Shown here: piece by piece, positions 41,107 to 52,841 of the stretch
How positions within the stretch are numbered: position 1 is the stretch's first letter
Layout of the letters: each line of letters starts with the position of its first letter
From: Didymodactylos carnosus
Taxonomy: Eukaryota; Rotifera; Eurotatoria; Philodinida; Philodinidae
Direction: 5' to 3'
Assembly: GCA_905250885.1 (NCBI GenBank)
Contig: CAJNOQ010000023.1
Span: 1-64,000, forward strand
DNA length: 64,000 bases
The notes under the pieces: model-generated
What the model was told of the DNA's origin: nothing
Database searches by the model: none
Seen by the model: the letters and a program-made list of their open reading frames with translations, nothing else
Program-made: the position numbers and the translations under genes

Positions 41107-41143
41107 GCGCATTTTCATGCATAAAAAATGCATGAAAATGCGC
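41107..41143. repeat. Perfect 16-bp hairpin with 5-nt loop
   Basis: GCGCATTTTCATGCAT at 41107-41122 pairs fully with 41128-41143 around an A5 loop. A second AT-only palindromic stretch (TAATTAATTAAATAATTAAT) follows directly. Confidence 0.8.
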
Positions 41144-41584
41144 ATAATTAATTAAATAATTAATTATTTATAATTCAATAGGCTAGCCCTTCTCAGGAAA
41201 AACTAGTAAGGATTTTGAGGGCAAGGTCTCAGTTTTCGATCTTTTCCTGTTTTGATCGTCGCTGAAAGTCATAATAACGGTTGAGGATCGGAAACTAGTT
41301 GATCTGAAATTAGTTTTCAACGCGGAACTCAAATTTGAAAACCGCGATTGTGTAGCACAAACCAAAAGAAAGTTATAGGGGTTTTTCTGAAAACGAGAAT
41401 TTTTGCAGTTCTTTGGTCTTTTCCAGTATTTTTTATTTTTAGTCGAAAAAACGGCCTAAAAAAAGACTGAGATGTTATCGATTGTGTGCCGCAAAATGGG
41501 TTATTACTACCGAAGAAGTATGGCAACAGGGTTCTGATATGGAAGTGCCAGAAAATCAAGTAAAAATTTCTTATATTTCTACCA

Positions 41585-41650
41585 CTTTGGAAAAATGTGG
41601 GGCAACGCCCACCCACTAACAAAATCCTGGCTACGCCACTAATTACCACT
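41585..41650 (-). mobile_element. Terminus of an unidentified transposon-like repeat
   Basis: The minus strand starts with TTAGTGGCGTAGCCAGGATT and continues into a frame reading SGVARILLVGG and RCPTFFQSGRN. This GGCGTAGCCAGG terminus and the spurious GVARIL peptide recur at the ends of repeat families in many animal genomes. The other end was not located. Confidence 0.4.
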
Positions 41651-41963
41651 TGTGCTTTATATTTCAGTACTATTTTAAGTATATTAAATAAAGTTTATTA
41701 AATTATTTTAGTTTAAGTGGGCCCCCCATCAGGAAAAAATTTCTTTATATTACCTCCGATTTCGATGGCGCTTTCAGTGACTAATGCTTACTGTCCTACG
41801 AGCTTATGCTAAGAATTTGAAACCGAAACGTTGAAGCGCCGCCGAGTTATTGCGTGACAACGGAGAAAATAGGATTCTTAGCAAAAGCGTTATAACTTTT
41901 TTGTTGGAAGGTGCAGAAAGCTGTGAGGGGCCTCAGATGAAAGTAGGCACCTAAATCTGAAAT

Positions 41964-42175
41964 TTGATCCGCGGCGATTTTTGAATTTCGCTTCTGTTTA
42001 TTTCCTACACGTATTTTAAGTCAGACCTCCGAGAATAATCCTAATTCGGTGGAGTATTTGCCACCTATCTCTGCACAGAAAACAAAAATCAAAAATCGCC
42101 GCAGATCAAAGTTTAGATAAATGTTTTAGCTTTCAAATAAAAAAAGAATAAACGTTTTACGATGAATCGTCTAGA
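41964..42175. repeat. Dispersed repeat copy with 22-bp inverted arms
   Basis: TTTGATCCGCGGCGATTTTT at 41964 and its near complement ending at 42110 (AAAAATCGCCGCAGATCAAA) form inverted arms about 100 bp apart. From 42110 to 42175 the sequence matches the ends of the repeat at 4003-4268. Confidence 0.5.
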
Positions 42176-44651
42176 AGTCATTACAGCTTTATTGTGCCAG
42201 AACCATATTCTAAGCAATGATGCCATTACTTCATTAATTATAGTTCAGCGCCTTTAGCAAAACTAGTATAACTCTACAAGACAAAGTCGTACAAACCTGC
42301 TGGATATCTCATTTTGATCAGAACACTCTGCTCAACATAGCTCTATGTCTGTTAAAACGGACAAGCTTAAAAATTCTAATTAAAATGTGAAATTTAGAAA
42401 AAGATGATTTTTAGGGCTTTCAGAAATCTCTTTGAAAATCCTGCAAAAACATTGAATTTTTGGCAAACTGAGATGGATTCTGAAAGATGACACTTTGAGA
42501 TACTGAACTGTATGGTTACTTCAGTTTCCTCTGATATTGTACGCGTATGTTTACACACATCTGACATGTTTTATTACATAAACTCTTTCTGAAAAATAGA
42601 ACTTTACCAGACTATTCATGTTAAAAAATTCAGGTCTCTAGCTACTTTGTAGCTGGAGTTATAGAGAAATAAAATGCACCGTTGGCATAAGGATTATTTA
42701 GCTCCCGCTATTCATGATGAAATTTCAGTCGAAAGGTCCTGCCTTGATTGAGCATGTAATGCTGCAAAGAGTTGTTATCATGGTAAGTGGCTCTCAGATC
42801 GAAGAATAAATTTAAGGTGCTCAGAACTGATCACGGAACTTCAGTTCTCTATATCGGATAAATGAAGATCAAGTTCTCGCTGTATATCGAATTCTTTCTA
42901 GAGAGAACAAGTATTGTACTGTGTATAGTAAAGTTTACTAAAAACCATGTGTCTGTTGCGCTAACCTAGGTGTTTGTATTTTTCTCATAGTTTCTGAATG
43001 AAAGAATGTGTAGACTGTAGGAACATCTCAGAATCTTTAACACACTTTTCTCTTTAATCTGTGATATTCTAGATCTCTAGGCGTCTCGTTACTCAAACAT
43101 TATAAGAAAAACAAAATGCAAAAAAATCGTTACGGAATTTCACTCTGGTAGCAGAGATGGCTGGCCAGAGCGAGCACTATCTTTTTTTGCCTTTTTTATA
43201 CATCCTTCTTCAATTCTTTTTTTTTTGCTGATCAAGAATATCTAACCTTATTAGTGCAACTTTTCAGTGAAAAAATTGAAAAAACTCCAAGGATCTCATT
43301 TTTCGAAAAACTATTTCTCTATAAAAAAAAGGTTCAAATATTTTTTTCTAGTTGTATTTTGTAACTTCACAATTATTTTTTCCTGATTCGGCTTATAAAA
43401 CTGCCTCTAGAAATGCTATTTAGAACCTTATCACATATAACGTCGCTAAAAAAAAGAAGAATTCTCAGGCCTTATGAGGAAACATGGCGCCAACAAATTT
43501 TGCAAATCTAATTAGTTTTTACTCTTAAAAGATATAACCTTCATGCCTACTACATTGGGTTCATCTTTATACGGACAAAAAAAGTATAAATCGCTTTTTT
43601 TGAAATTCCTTTCCGTTGCCGAAAAAATTCATTTTTTCTAAATCAGAGGCGAAAAAGTCAGAATTCTGCTCGTAATTCTCAGTTTTCTTCATCAGAACTT
43701 AACTTTTATGCAATAGAAATATCATATTCGGATCGGGATAAAAGACTGAGTCGACTAATGTTATTTCGAAATTTTTGCTTGATTTTCATTTTTTGGTGAA
43801 AATCTTGATAATTTTTAACGTGAAAATTCGACAAAAAGTAAAGTAGTCGGGTAGAATAGAAATGCACATTCGTTGGATTTGCGTACCAGAGTTAGAAATT
43901 TCCTTAGTGATTCTTCGAGCCATTTTTTAAGTTCTGCATACTTATCGATCTCTTCCTGTAACGGGATACTGTCGAGTATCCAGCGAGCTACTTTTGCTCT
44001 CGATCCATAACAGGCAGCTTAGGCTTAAAGATGTTTCTGAGATATGCTTCTTTGATATCTTGTCATGTTGTCCTACGACATTTCGATAATTTGCTCCCGA
44101 AATAATCTGGCTGCGTCGATGGCAATCACTGGAAATCGTCCTGGAAAAGGATCTCATTCTACATGATTGTCATCATCGCCTTCCATGTTTATGAGATTTG
44201 AAAAATATGTTCATCTATTTCAAGGGGATTAGCAGCCTCACAATAAGATGCACAAAGGTTAGCTTTCAAACCAAAATATTCTTTTAAATACTTGACTTTT
44301 TGCAAGGCGTGCAGAATTATTTGTTCCAAATCTTGAAAAGAATCCGGAATATTCGTAATACAATTTTTCATTGTAAAACTCTGTGGCAAAATTTTAGGAG
44401 TTTTTTTGTGTGCGGTCAATTACAGTCTGTGTAGTGTTTTTGTATAAATGACGCTACAGTCACATATATAATATGCCATGGATTATCTAAGCAGAAAAAA
44501 GACAATATTTAAATGTAAGTTCCATGTAAGACTGAACTAAAACACAATTGATAATGAAAGACATACATGAAGTCAACTTTCCTACTTCTGGCGCAAATGA
44601 ATAACTTTATAAAGGAAAAAATTTGTTTACAAGTACTCAGGTCAAAGATTC

Positions 44652-44851
44652 ACGACCGTATTCTATAGTCTTTCGTCGTATTTTGACGTAAACCCGGTCA
44701 ACGTATTACGTCCATCGTAAATGACGTTGGTTACGTTGAAATACGACGGTCATAACGGACGTAATACATTGGCCGGGTTTACGTCAGAATACGACGAAAT
44801 ACTATAGTACACGTCACATTATGACAGCATAATATGACGGATACGACCGTT
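44652..44851. mobile_element. Palindromic MITE-like element
   Basis: The left arm 44652-44714 and the right arm 44756-44810 are inverted copies sharing CCGGGTTTACGTC, ATACGACGAAA, GGACGTAATAC and ACTATAG. A further ATACGACCGT at 44841 complements the outermost left end. The unit is CpG-rich compared with its surroundings and has no coding capacity. Confidence 0.7.
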
Positions 44852-47800
44852 TACGACAGTCGTAATCATGGATCTCGATAATTTAATATTGATCAATATT
44901 ATTATTTTCTTCATAGTCTTATCATTATTTTTTTCTAAGGATGACTAACCTGATCTTCAAACCTGAAGTCTTAACTACAACCTAGTATATGATTTATTAC
45001 TTCATCGTGCAACAATTCGCAGAAATTTTAATATCTTTCAAATTCGTGAGAACAGAAGGGCCTTTTTGGTGATTATGTTACCGACATGCATTTCGCTTAC
45101 AGAAGAATCAAAAACCCAAACGAGTTGATATTTATAGAAGTAAGAGCCCTCCTTATCATACATCTACACGCCAAATTTCAAGTTTTCACTCTTTGTCGTT
45201 TACGAGAAGCAGGCTTTGAAAGTCGAAAATACGTCATTACACGGTGTAGTTAATTGTCTATTAGATATCCATTAACAGTCCATCCGGTGTTTATTAAATG
45301 GACATTTTTAGACTTTTAAGATAGTTTTCCAACCTATTTATTCATCTTACTAACACTCAATAAATTTTATTTTTATATTGGTCTAATCGATGACACTGAG
45401 AAAATAACATTTCAGTAAGTGTATCCCTGTATAATATAACTTATCTATATTCAGCTGAGAAACGGAACTTTTTTCGCTCGGAGTGGTGCGCCTGGACTGA
45501 GAAATTTGTCGTCAGAGCAACCGTTGTGCAGTATTCTATTTCCAGCTCAATACATAAGTAATGGACTTATCCGCTTTGCTGTTTTTAAATAAAAGATATT
45601 TAAAGTAAAATAATTGGAAGTTCCGTCTGTTTTAAAAAAATTACGTTAGTTCCAAAATAGATCTGATTTTCATTCCACTTAGTCTCATTTTAAAGAAAAA
45701 TTTTTATATTGGCAGAAATTTTAATGTCAGTAACTCGGACCGTTGTCATTAGAAATTTTATCCAGCTTAACCGAAATGGCGAGGTCAAAAAACGGTCTGG
45801 TGATGTCCAGAAACCGGAAAAAACGTTAAACAGCCGTTGATTGATGATTTAAAAACATTCAGTTAACCGAGCAAATTTTTCACTTTATTATCGTTAATGG
45901 CCTGATTCTTTGCCGTTAGCTGATGATCAGTTGGCAGTCCGTTAATAAACTGTTTTTTGAAGACCAGGACCAACGTGTCACTATCAACGGTATAAAGAAT
46001 GTCGCGCACTAAAGTCACGAAATAAGAAAAATTTTGAAAATGTTCAACATATTTTACATCTTTACAGTACGGACTAACTACTGCTGCACTTGATATAGTT
46101 TGTAGTTCACCTTTTTATAAATAATCTATATCTCTTCTCCCTTTACATATATATGTACATCTTAATTTGATTTAAAAGAGAAAATTGATGGCTGTTTTAA
46201 TACAAATCACAACCATCATTTATTGATTATGATTTTCACCTGTTAATATATAAGTATAGTACATGAGCAACTAACTACCTGGAATGCACTTATGTGTTAT
46301 AATTATATAAAAGTGAACCAGTTATCAGACAATGCTTATTTAACTATGTACCATTTAGAGAGTTAAAAATCAGAAGCAGAACATTTTAGTATTATCTTAT
46401 TTATTAGTGTTCTATATATCTAGAAACAGATCTGAATTCAGTTTAAAAAAACCTTTCAATCAACTTTACCAAGAATATATACATAGTGCACAGTAGAGGT
46501 AGATACCATTACGGTGATTTGTTCAATGTGGAATCTTCTCTAAAATATGATTTTTTATATACTAAGCTAGTACAATAAAAATACTTAACCCTTATTATTT
46601 TCTAACTGTTTTTTGACGATGAGACAACCAATCAACATGACTAGCATAGATCTCCCGGTGTTGAGAACTTTCTACCTATGAGATAAAAAAACTTCGCTTC
46701 TATGTAAGTTCTATTTTCATATTGAACTGAACGTATATACAATCAAAACATCTCAATTTGTTAAATTTGTCTCTCACTTTCAATTTATAGCTCTAATAAT
46801 TGGCCCTTATCTCTATTTCATCTTTCTTATCGAATATGTTTGTTCAGTTCTAAAAAATATAGCTAGTCTAGCATTTAATCAAAGGTTTGTTACATGTACT
46901 TCCCTTTAGCAACGATCTATGGTTATTCTAACAAGTTTTGCTAGAATAAAAAAATGTGTGAACAGGATCAATTAGTTAAAACGGAGTTTAGAGTATGTCG
47001 GCAGATGAAAACAAGCCAATATAAGAAACATGATCTAAATGTTAAAAATATAAGGTTGAAACGTATATATGTAAACGCATGTGTATATTATACTTTCACC
47101 GCTAAATACTACCACAACGATTCCAGATAAACTTCAAGCTCTAGCTGAGAATTCTTTGAATTTGAGAGGAAAGTGCAGGCTAAAATTGAAGAAAAATTCA
47201 ATAAGTTATCAATAGAAAATTTCTCTAACTATAAAATGAGCAAACTCAATTTTAATTTAAAACTATTCAAAATTTTATTGAATATAACTAAAAAAATGTG
47301 GTTTAACTAAACAAATAGCGATGCTTGGCATTACAGAATCAGAGCGATAATTTAAACTGAAAAGAACTTTTTATTGCGAGTTGAGCTTCTAAACATGTCT
47401 CAACTATCTAAGAAAAAAAATCATCCTATTTTACGACATTTTCTTGTGAATTCTTCTTTAAATTTAGAAACAATAAGAGTCAGGAATGATATATTTTTCA
47501 CTCAGCATACCGTCTTTGCTGTCTGTTCATCAATACTATCTCAGATTTGAAATCAACATCATTTTGATCATCGTTATACGCACAAATAATTTAACTAAAT
47601 AAAAAACATTAATTGATTGTTAAATAAGAATGATTCAGTGATAAAATAAACCTTTTTTCAAAAAATCGTTATCTGCATATTATATAGCCAAATTGATTAA
47701 ATAAAAAATGTCATGTTCATCCTCTTAAAATCATAATCAGACAACAGATTATGATTTTCAGCGCTAGTTAAATCTTTCGTTTAAATTCCAATGTCATTCT

Positions 47801-47893
47801 ATATTCGGTGTGAGAAACGACAATGACAATGTGCACTTATCACTAGAACGATGATAAAATATTGTTATTGGCATTATGTCAATATTATAATTT

Positions 47894-48135
47894 TTATAAA
47901 TGTTTGTTCATTAAATGATTATATTCTTTTTCAAATTCGGCAACTATTTGTTCAATTTGATGTAACTTGTGACGTCCTGATTTCACTATCACTAACTGAT
48001 TACTAAAAACATAGACACATTCCAGTTCGATATCTATCAAAAAGAAAATATATCGACTTACACAGATAAAATTTTCAGAAGAATTGATTTTAAAAGATAT
48101 ATGTGACACGGTATATTTCACAAAGTAACACTTTT
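47894..48135 (-). CDS. Possible terminal exons of an unrecognised gene
   Basis: A minus-strand frame runs KYTVSHISFKINSSENFIC. A 65-bp intron of the local size (GTAAGT to ATCAG) may then join it to LVIVKSGRHKLHQIEQIV, AEFEKEYNHLMNKHL and a stop at 47894. The charged helical end looks like real protein, and the splice sites are good. An exon-like ICDEVNRSF before GTAAGG near 48330-48365 could lie upstream. No family was recognised and no start codon was placed, so this may equally be a gene remnant. Confidence 0.3.
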
Positions 48136-49275
48136 AGAACTTAGCAATCATTCGTAACAATAACAGGTAACTAACATAAAAGCTTGGCATCATTAATATT
48201 TACGCATTATCCGTATTTAGATTGCGTTCTTTCTTATAAATCTTTAAACTGTAAAAATTTCAACACGTGCTTGTAAAACAGAACTTGGCCTACACTTTTT
48301 CGTCAACTGACAAACTCTTTCCTTACAAACGATCGATTTACTTCATCACAAATTGTAGAAGGTACGTGTTAATAAATTACTCAGTTTTTTCCTAACTATA
48401 GATGGTTGTTTGTTGTTGAAATGAATTCTAAGGTTTTAAAGTCACAGAAGCATCGAATTTTTCAGTCTCCGTGATATACTGCTCTCTGAGAGCTATGACT
48501 ATGACGAAAAGTAGAACAGCAATATTCTCTCTTATATATCGTTCCTAAATAGTTTTCTCTAATTCTTGAGAATTTTTCGATTTATAAAGAAAAAGGACAT
48601 TCGAAAAGAAGAGCTATATTTTTTTCAAAAGTTAAAATGTCAGAACTCTTTGTAATATATAGCTAATCACACTGTTTCTTATCTGATGTTACATACAAAG
48701 TGAAAAAAATTAAAAAAGTAGAAGTGGTTTTTATAAAGAATAGTATCCTAGACAGTATAGAGGAAATGAAGTCTGACGCTCTTCCGATGTTAGGTATAAA
48801 AGTCTTTACTTTCACTTGAGAATTCTACACAGCAACACGTGTTTTATCCATAGAAAGAAAAATGTGTTTGTATTAATGACACAACACAAAACATTTGTCT
48901 TTTTTATTTTAGTCTCATACTTATTCATTCATGTATATTCACGTTGCCGTATTTATATAGCCGCTTCTTCATTGTATGCAATCGTCCTAATATATGCATG
49001 CCTATTACTGTCTATGTGTTTTTATATGTGTGATATGCTCTATTTTTCGATTGAACGAATGAAATAAAGTTCTCTCTTTTTTCCCGTATATAGATCACGT
49101 TTTATGTTTACACTCATCCTATTTTTTTTTTATTTTTCTGTTCGATTCATTAATAACATCTATCATTTTATTTAAATTATTGAAAAGTGAAAACAAGAAC
49201 AAGTGTATGTGTGTGTGTGTTTGAGTCTATTAATTTATTACGTGAGGAAGTTCTTATCCATCTCTACACTTAATT
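48136..49275. other. Upstream region of WEE1
   Basis: AT-rich DNA that must include the WEE1 promoter. A possible upstream exon of the 47894-48135 unit lies near 48330-48365. Nothing else was recognised. Confidence 0.4.
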
Positions 49276-52200
49276 ATGAATACGCCTTCATTCATGTTAA
49301 AACCTCGTAAATTAATATTTGATGATGATGACGATGATCCGTATGATGGAAACATGAATGATTCCAAATCACCTTCAACTTCCACTACACATTTAATTAT
49401 GACCGTTCGTCATCAACAAACAACTTCAACACCTATCTCAAAACATACAAATCGATCTTTATCAAAACGACATAGACAAAATGGAGAGTCAAATCATCTT
49501 ATTACTACAGCATTAGCTAGACTAAGTACACGTACTCCTCCAACGTCTCGATGTCTTGTAATTACAACGACAACCGAAACGCCAATAACAAAAAACCGAA
49601 AACAATCACTGCATCAATATCATAAAAGTGTCGATCATTTATTATTAGGACGAAATATTAAACGAGTCAAGTTAAATACTTCATCCCATTCAACACCATT
49701 AAGCTCATCAACGATCAATTCAACGCCAAGATCAAATAGAAGAGTGAGTAAACTAATTTTTTTTCTCATAATTAGATATTAATTACCCCACAATTAGCAA
49801 TTACAGCAATTTTTTTATACACATCAAAAACTACTTTCTTGGAGTCGATCAATCGATTTTCTCAGCATTCAAACATCGACTAAGAAACTTTATTTATCAG
49901 GATGAAACTTTTAAAATCTAATAGTAATTTAGACAAAACTGTCTTTTTGAGTAAATAGACATTTAATATCTGCTAGCTCATTTCGTCATCTCTTAAAGTC
50001 TATATTTTTCTAAGAATATTTCTGCATACTCATTGATTACATGATGGATTGATTCTAAACGAGATTTACCCTATTGAGTTGAATTATATCGTTATAGTTC
50101 CGCTAATTGTTGATTTTCGTTCTCAATTATTAAATGATCATCATGTTTTCGTTAAACGTTAAATTGAAAATAACCTAATTTTATTAGAAAATGTATCGGC
50201 TCTCGTGATTTGTTTCATCTTCTGTATAGTCTTTAATTATTTGTATGCACATGTTAAGTAAAGCCTTTTTAGCGATACGTAATTAAAACAGATATAAGAA
50301 AGGAATGAAAAGAACGCGAGAAAAAGTAAGTATCGCATAGAACAGACCACTGAGACACACTGCTTAGACTAGAAAATATATCAACCTAATACAAAACTTT
50401 TTAAAACTTGTTTGATCGAAATTAATTGTACTTCCTACCTGATTATTGATTACCTTGCATGTAACAAATTTTGAGTGAGAGAGGATACTTCAGAAACAAT
50501 ATCTCCATCAATTTTATCTTTTGATTCCGTTCATGAACTTAAAAAATGATTGGGCAAAACAGGTGGGAAAATTTTTTCAGAGCCATCTAACCCAAAATTT
50601 GTCACGTATAAGATAATCAGTTTCGAATCTGCAGTTGGTTTCGAGCGAACAAACTTTTAAAATTTGTTAATTAGGTTGATTAACTAATCACTGCTGATAA
50701 ATTCAAGCAATGATTAGTTATGGTGCGAAAGAGAGAGCACAGCATTCAACTGTTTGCAACCGAATTGATCAACTTTTTCTATATTCATTTGGTTTTAGGG
50801 CTGCAATGTGAATCCATTTGCATCAAACACGTTTTCTGAAGCAAAACAACCTCAAAAACGAAAACGCTCCATCAAACTACCGTACGTGTAATTGCTATGA
50901 AGATTTCAGTAATATCTATTTCTCATGTTTTTCAGAACAAATGACGAAGAAAACTCTGAGAATTTTCAATGTAAAAAGGTACAAAATAATCAACAATTTT
51001 TGACTTTATTTTCGTGAACATGTGTACTTCATTTTGTAGAAACTAGCATTAAAACAATGTAATGTTACAAGATTTAATGAAGAATTTCATGTACATTCAC
51101 TATTAGGATCTGGCGAGTTTGGTGATGTTTATCTTTGTGTTCATCGTCTTGATGGATGTACATATGCAATTAAACGATCAAAAAAGCCAATTGCCGGAAG
51201 TTGTTTCGAGTAAGTGAATCTCTGTTACTTCTACGCCTATATCGTCACCTCTAGTGGAGATTAACGACTTCAGTTCAATATTATCGATTTACTTTGCACC
51301 TGAATAGTCCTAGTATTAGAAAGACACTTTTTCCAAGTATAAAATGTTAAAAATTTAGATATGAATTTATTCTACATCTATCCTAGATCGAAAGAAATTG
51401 TCTTTTTTGAATAAAATGTAAAAGGTACTCATGATGTTCAATATTTATTTAGATTATTAGCATGGAAAGAAGTATGTGCGCATGCAGTTCTTGGTAAACA
51501 TCCAAATATTGTTCAATATTTCTCAGCGTGGGCCGAACTTGATCACATGCTGATTCAAAATGAATATTGTAATGGTAAGTTACTAAATGAAAAGAAAATT
51601 TATCATATTTCATTGTTCATTAATCATCGATAAGTAGGTGTGAACATGTAAGAAAAGAACATGTTTATATCGCATAATTAGTGATATAGGCTAAATATGT
51701 GATTAAATATATATCTATTCAAACTTTTCCACTCTAGGTGGAAATCTTGCTGAACGCATACGTGAAAATTATCATCGACATTGTTCTATGTCAGAAAAGA
51801 AATTAAAACAAATTATATTGCATATTGCCGACGGTTTAAAATTTATACATTCAAAAAATTTAGTTCATCTCGATATTAAACCTGGTAAGAAAAACAACAA
51901 TATTTCGTCTCGACAATTTTTGCAATAACATATTTTTTTGTAGATAACATATTTATCTGTATAAATGAATTGTTCAAGGATGATTTTGCGGAATGTGATG
52001 AAAATATTACTTATAAAATTGGTATGTTGTCACTATTTCTTCATGGTTTGAGCAACTAACTTCATTACTTTCTCTCTTTTAAGGTGATTTAGGACATGTG
52101 ACTGATATTTATGACCCATTAGTGGAAGAAGGTGATTCTCGGTATTTAGCACGTGAAGTTTTACAGCAACAATTTCAATGTTTATCGAAAGCTGATGTGT

Positions 52201-52841
52201 TTTCATTAGGTTTAACAGTATTTGTTGCAGTAAGATAATCTCAAAATCATTTAGTTTGAATTATTTCCTAATTTTTCCTTTAAACTCACTTTAGGGTGCT
52301 AATTGTGATTTACCAAAATATGGTGATGAATGGGATAAAATTCGAAATGGAATACTTCCAAAACTTTCACATTGTTCGGATGAATTTAATGATTTAATAC
52401 TGGTAAGAAAAAACTAATTAACCAAAAATACTTCTCCATTTTTAATTTCTTATCTCTTAATAGAATATGATTTCGCCGAATGTAAATAAACGTTTATCAT
52501 CTTCACAATTAGCTGATAATCCAATTATATCACCAATAGCTCAACGTAGTAAAGATGAATTATTTGATGAATTAAAAGAAGAACAAAGAAAAAACTCTAT
52601 TCTTGCAAAGTAATACTACTTTCTCGTTGTTGTCAACATTAATGTTCCTCTTTTCAGTACTGAAAACACTTTGTATTTTATTTTTAGAAAATTGTTACAG
52701 TATATGAATCGTGCCAATGAATTAGAAAAAGTGTGTTTAAAAATACAATCGTTTGATATGAACAACAATTCACGTCATTCACAACAATCAAAATCATCCT
52801 TACATCGTTCTTATAGTGCCAGTGATCTGATTAATTGCTGA
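49276..52841 (+). CDS. WEE1: WEE1 mitotic inhibitor kinase
   Basis: Nuclear kinase that phosphorylates CDK1 on the inhibitory Tyr15 and delays mitosis. Eleven exons encode about 550 residues. The N-terminal exon (49276-49743) is basic and Ser/Thr-rich and opens MNTPSFMLKPRKLIFD. A 1.05-kb intron separates it from NVNPFASNTFSEA, which resembles the conserved NxNPF motif of WEE1. The kinase domain has the glycine loop LLGSGEFGDVYLCVHRLDG, the lysine in YAIKRSKKPIAGS, ERIRENYHRH, the catalytic loop NLVHLDIKPDN and the metal-binding loop IGDLGHVT. The diagnostic EEGDSRYLAREVLQQ confirms WEE1 and separates it from general Ser/Thr kinases. FSAWAELDHMLIQNEYCN is almost identical to vertebrate WEE1. 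A C-terminal helical segment (KDELFDELKEEQRKNS) precedes RSYSASDLINC. Start ATG at 49276 is the first in frame; UPF2 follows 2.5 kb downstream on the same strand. Confidence 0.96.

Larger units (their letters stand above)
39573..47893. other. Long repeat-bearing intergenic region
   Basis: Over 8 kb without a gene I can support; it includes the CNOT3 promoter at the left. Reading frames at 40628-40948 (-) and 44189-44419 (-) are of moderate length but match no family I know. The region carries several repeats listed separately (40271-40324, 41107-41143, 41585-41650, 41964-42175, 44652-44851). Confidence 0.45.

Noticed and set aside
43942-44419. Two minus-strand frames considered as one broken gene
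   Set aside because: They do not share a family, the gap between them has no splice sites of the local type, and the surroundings are repeat-like.
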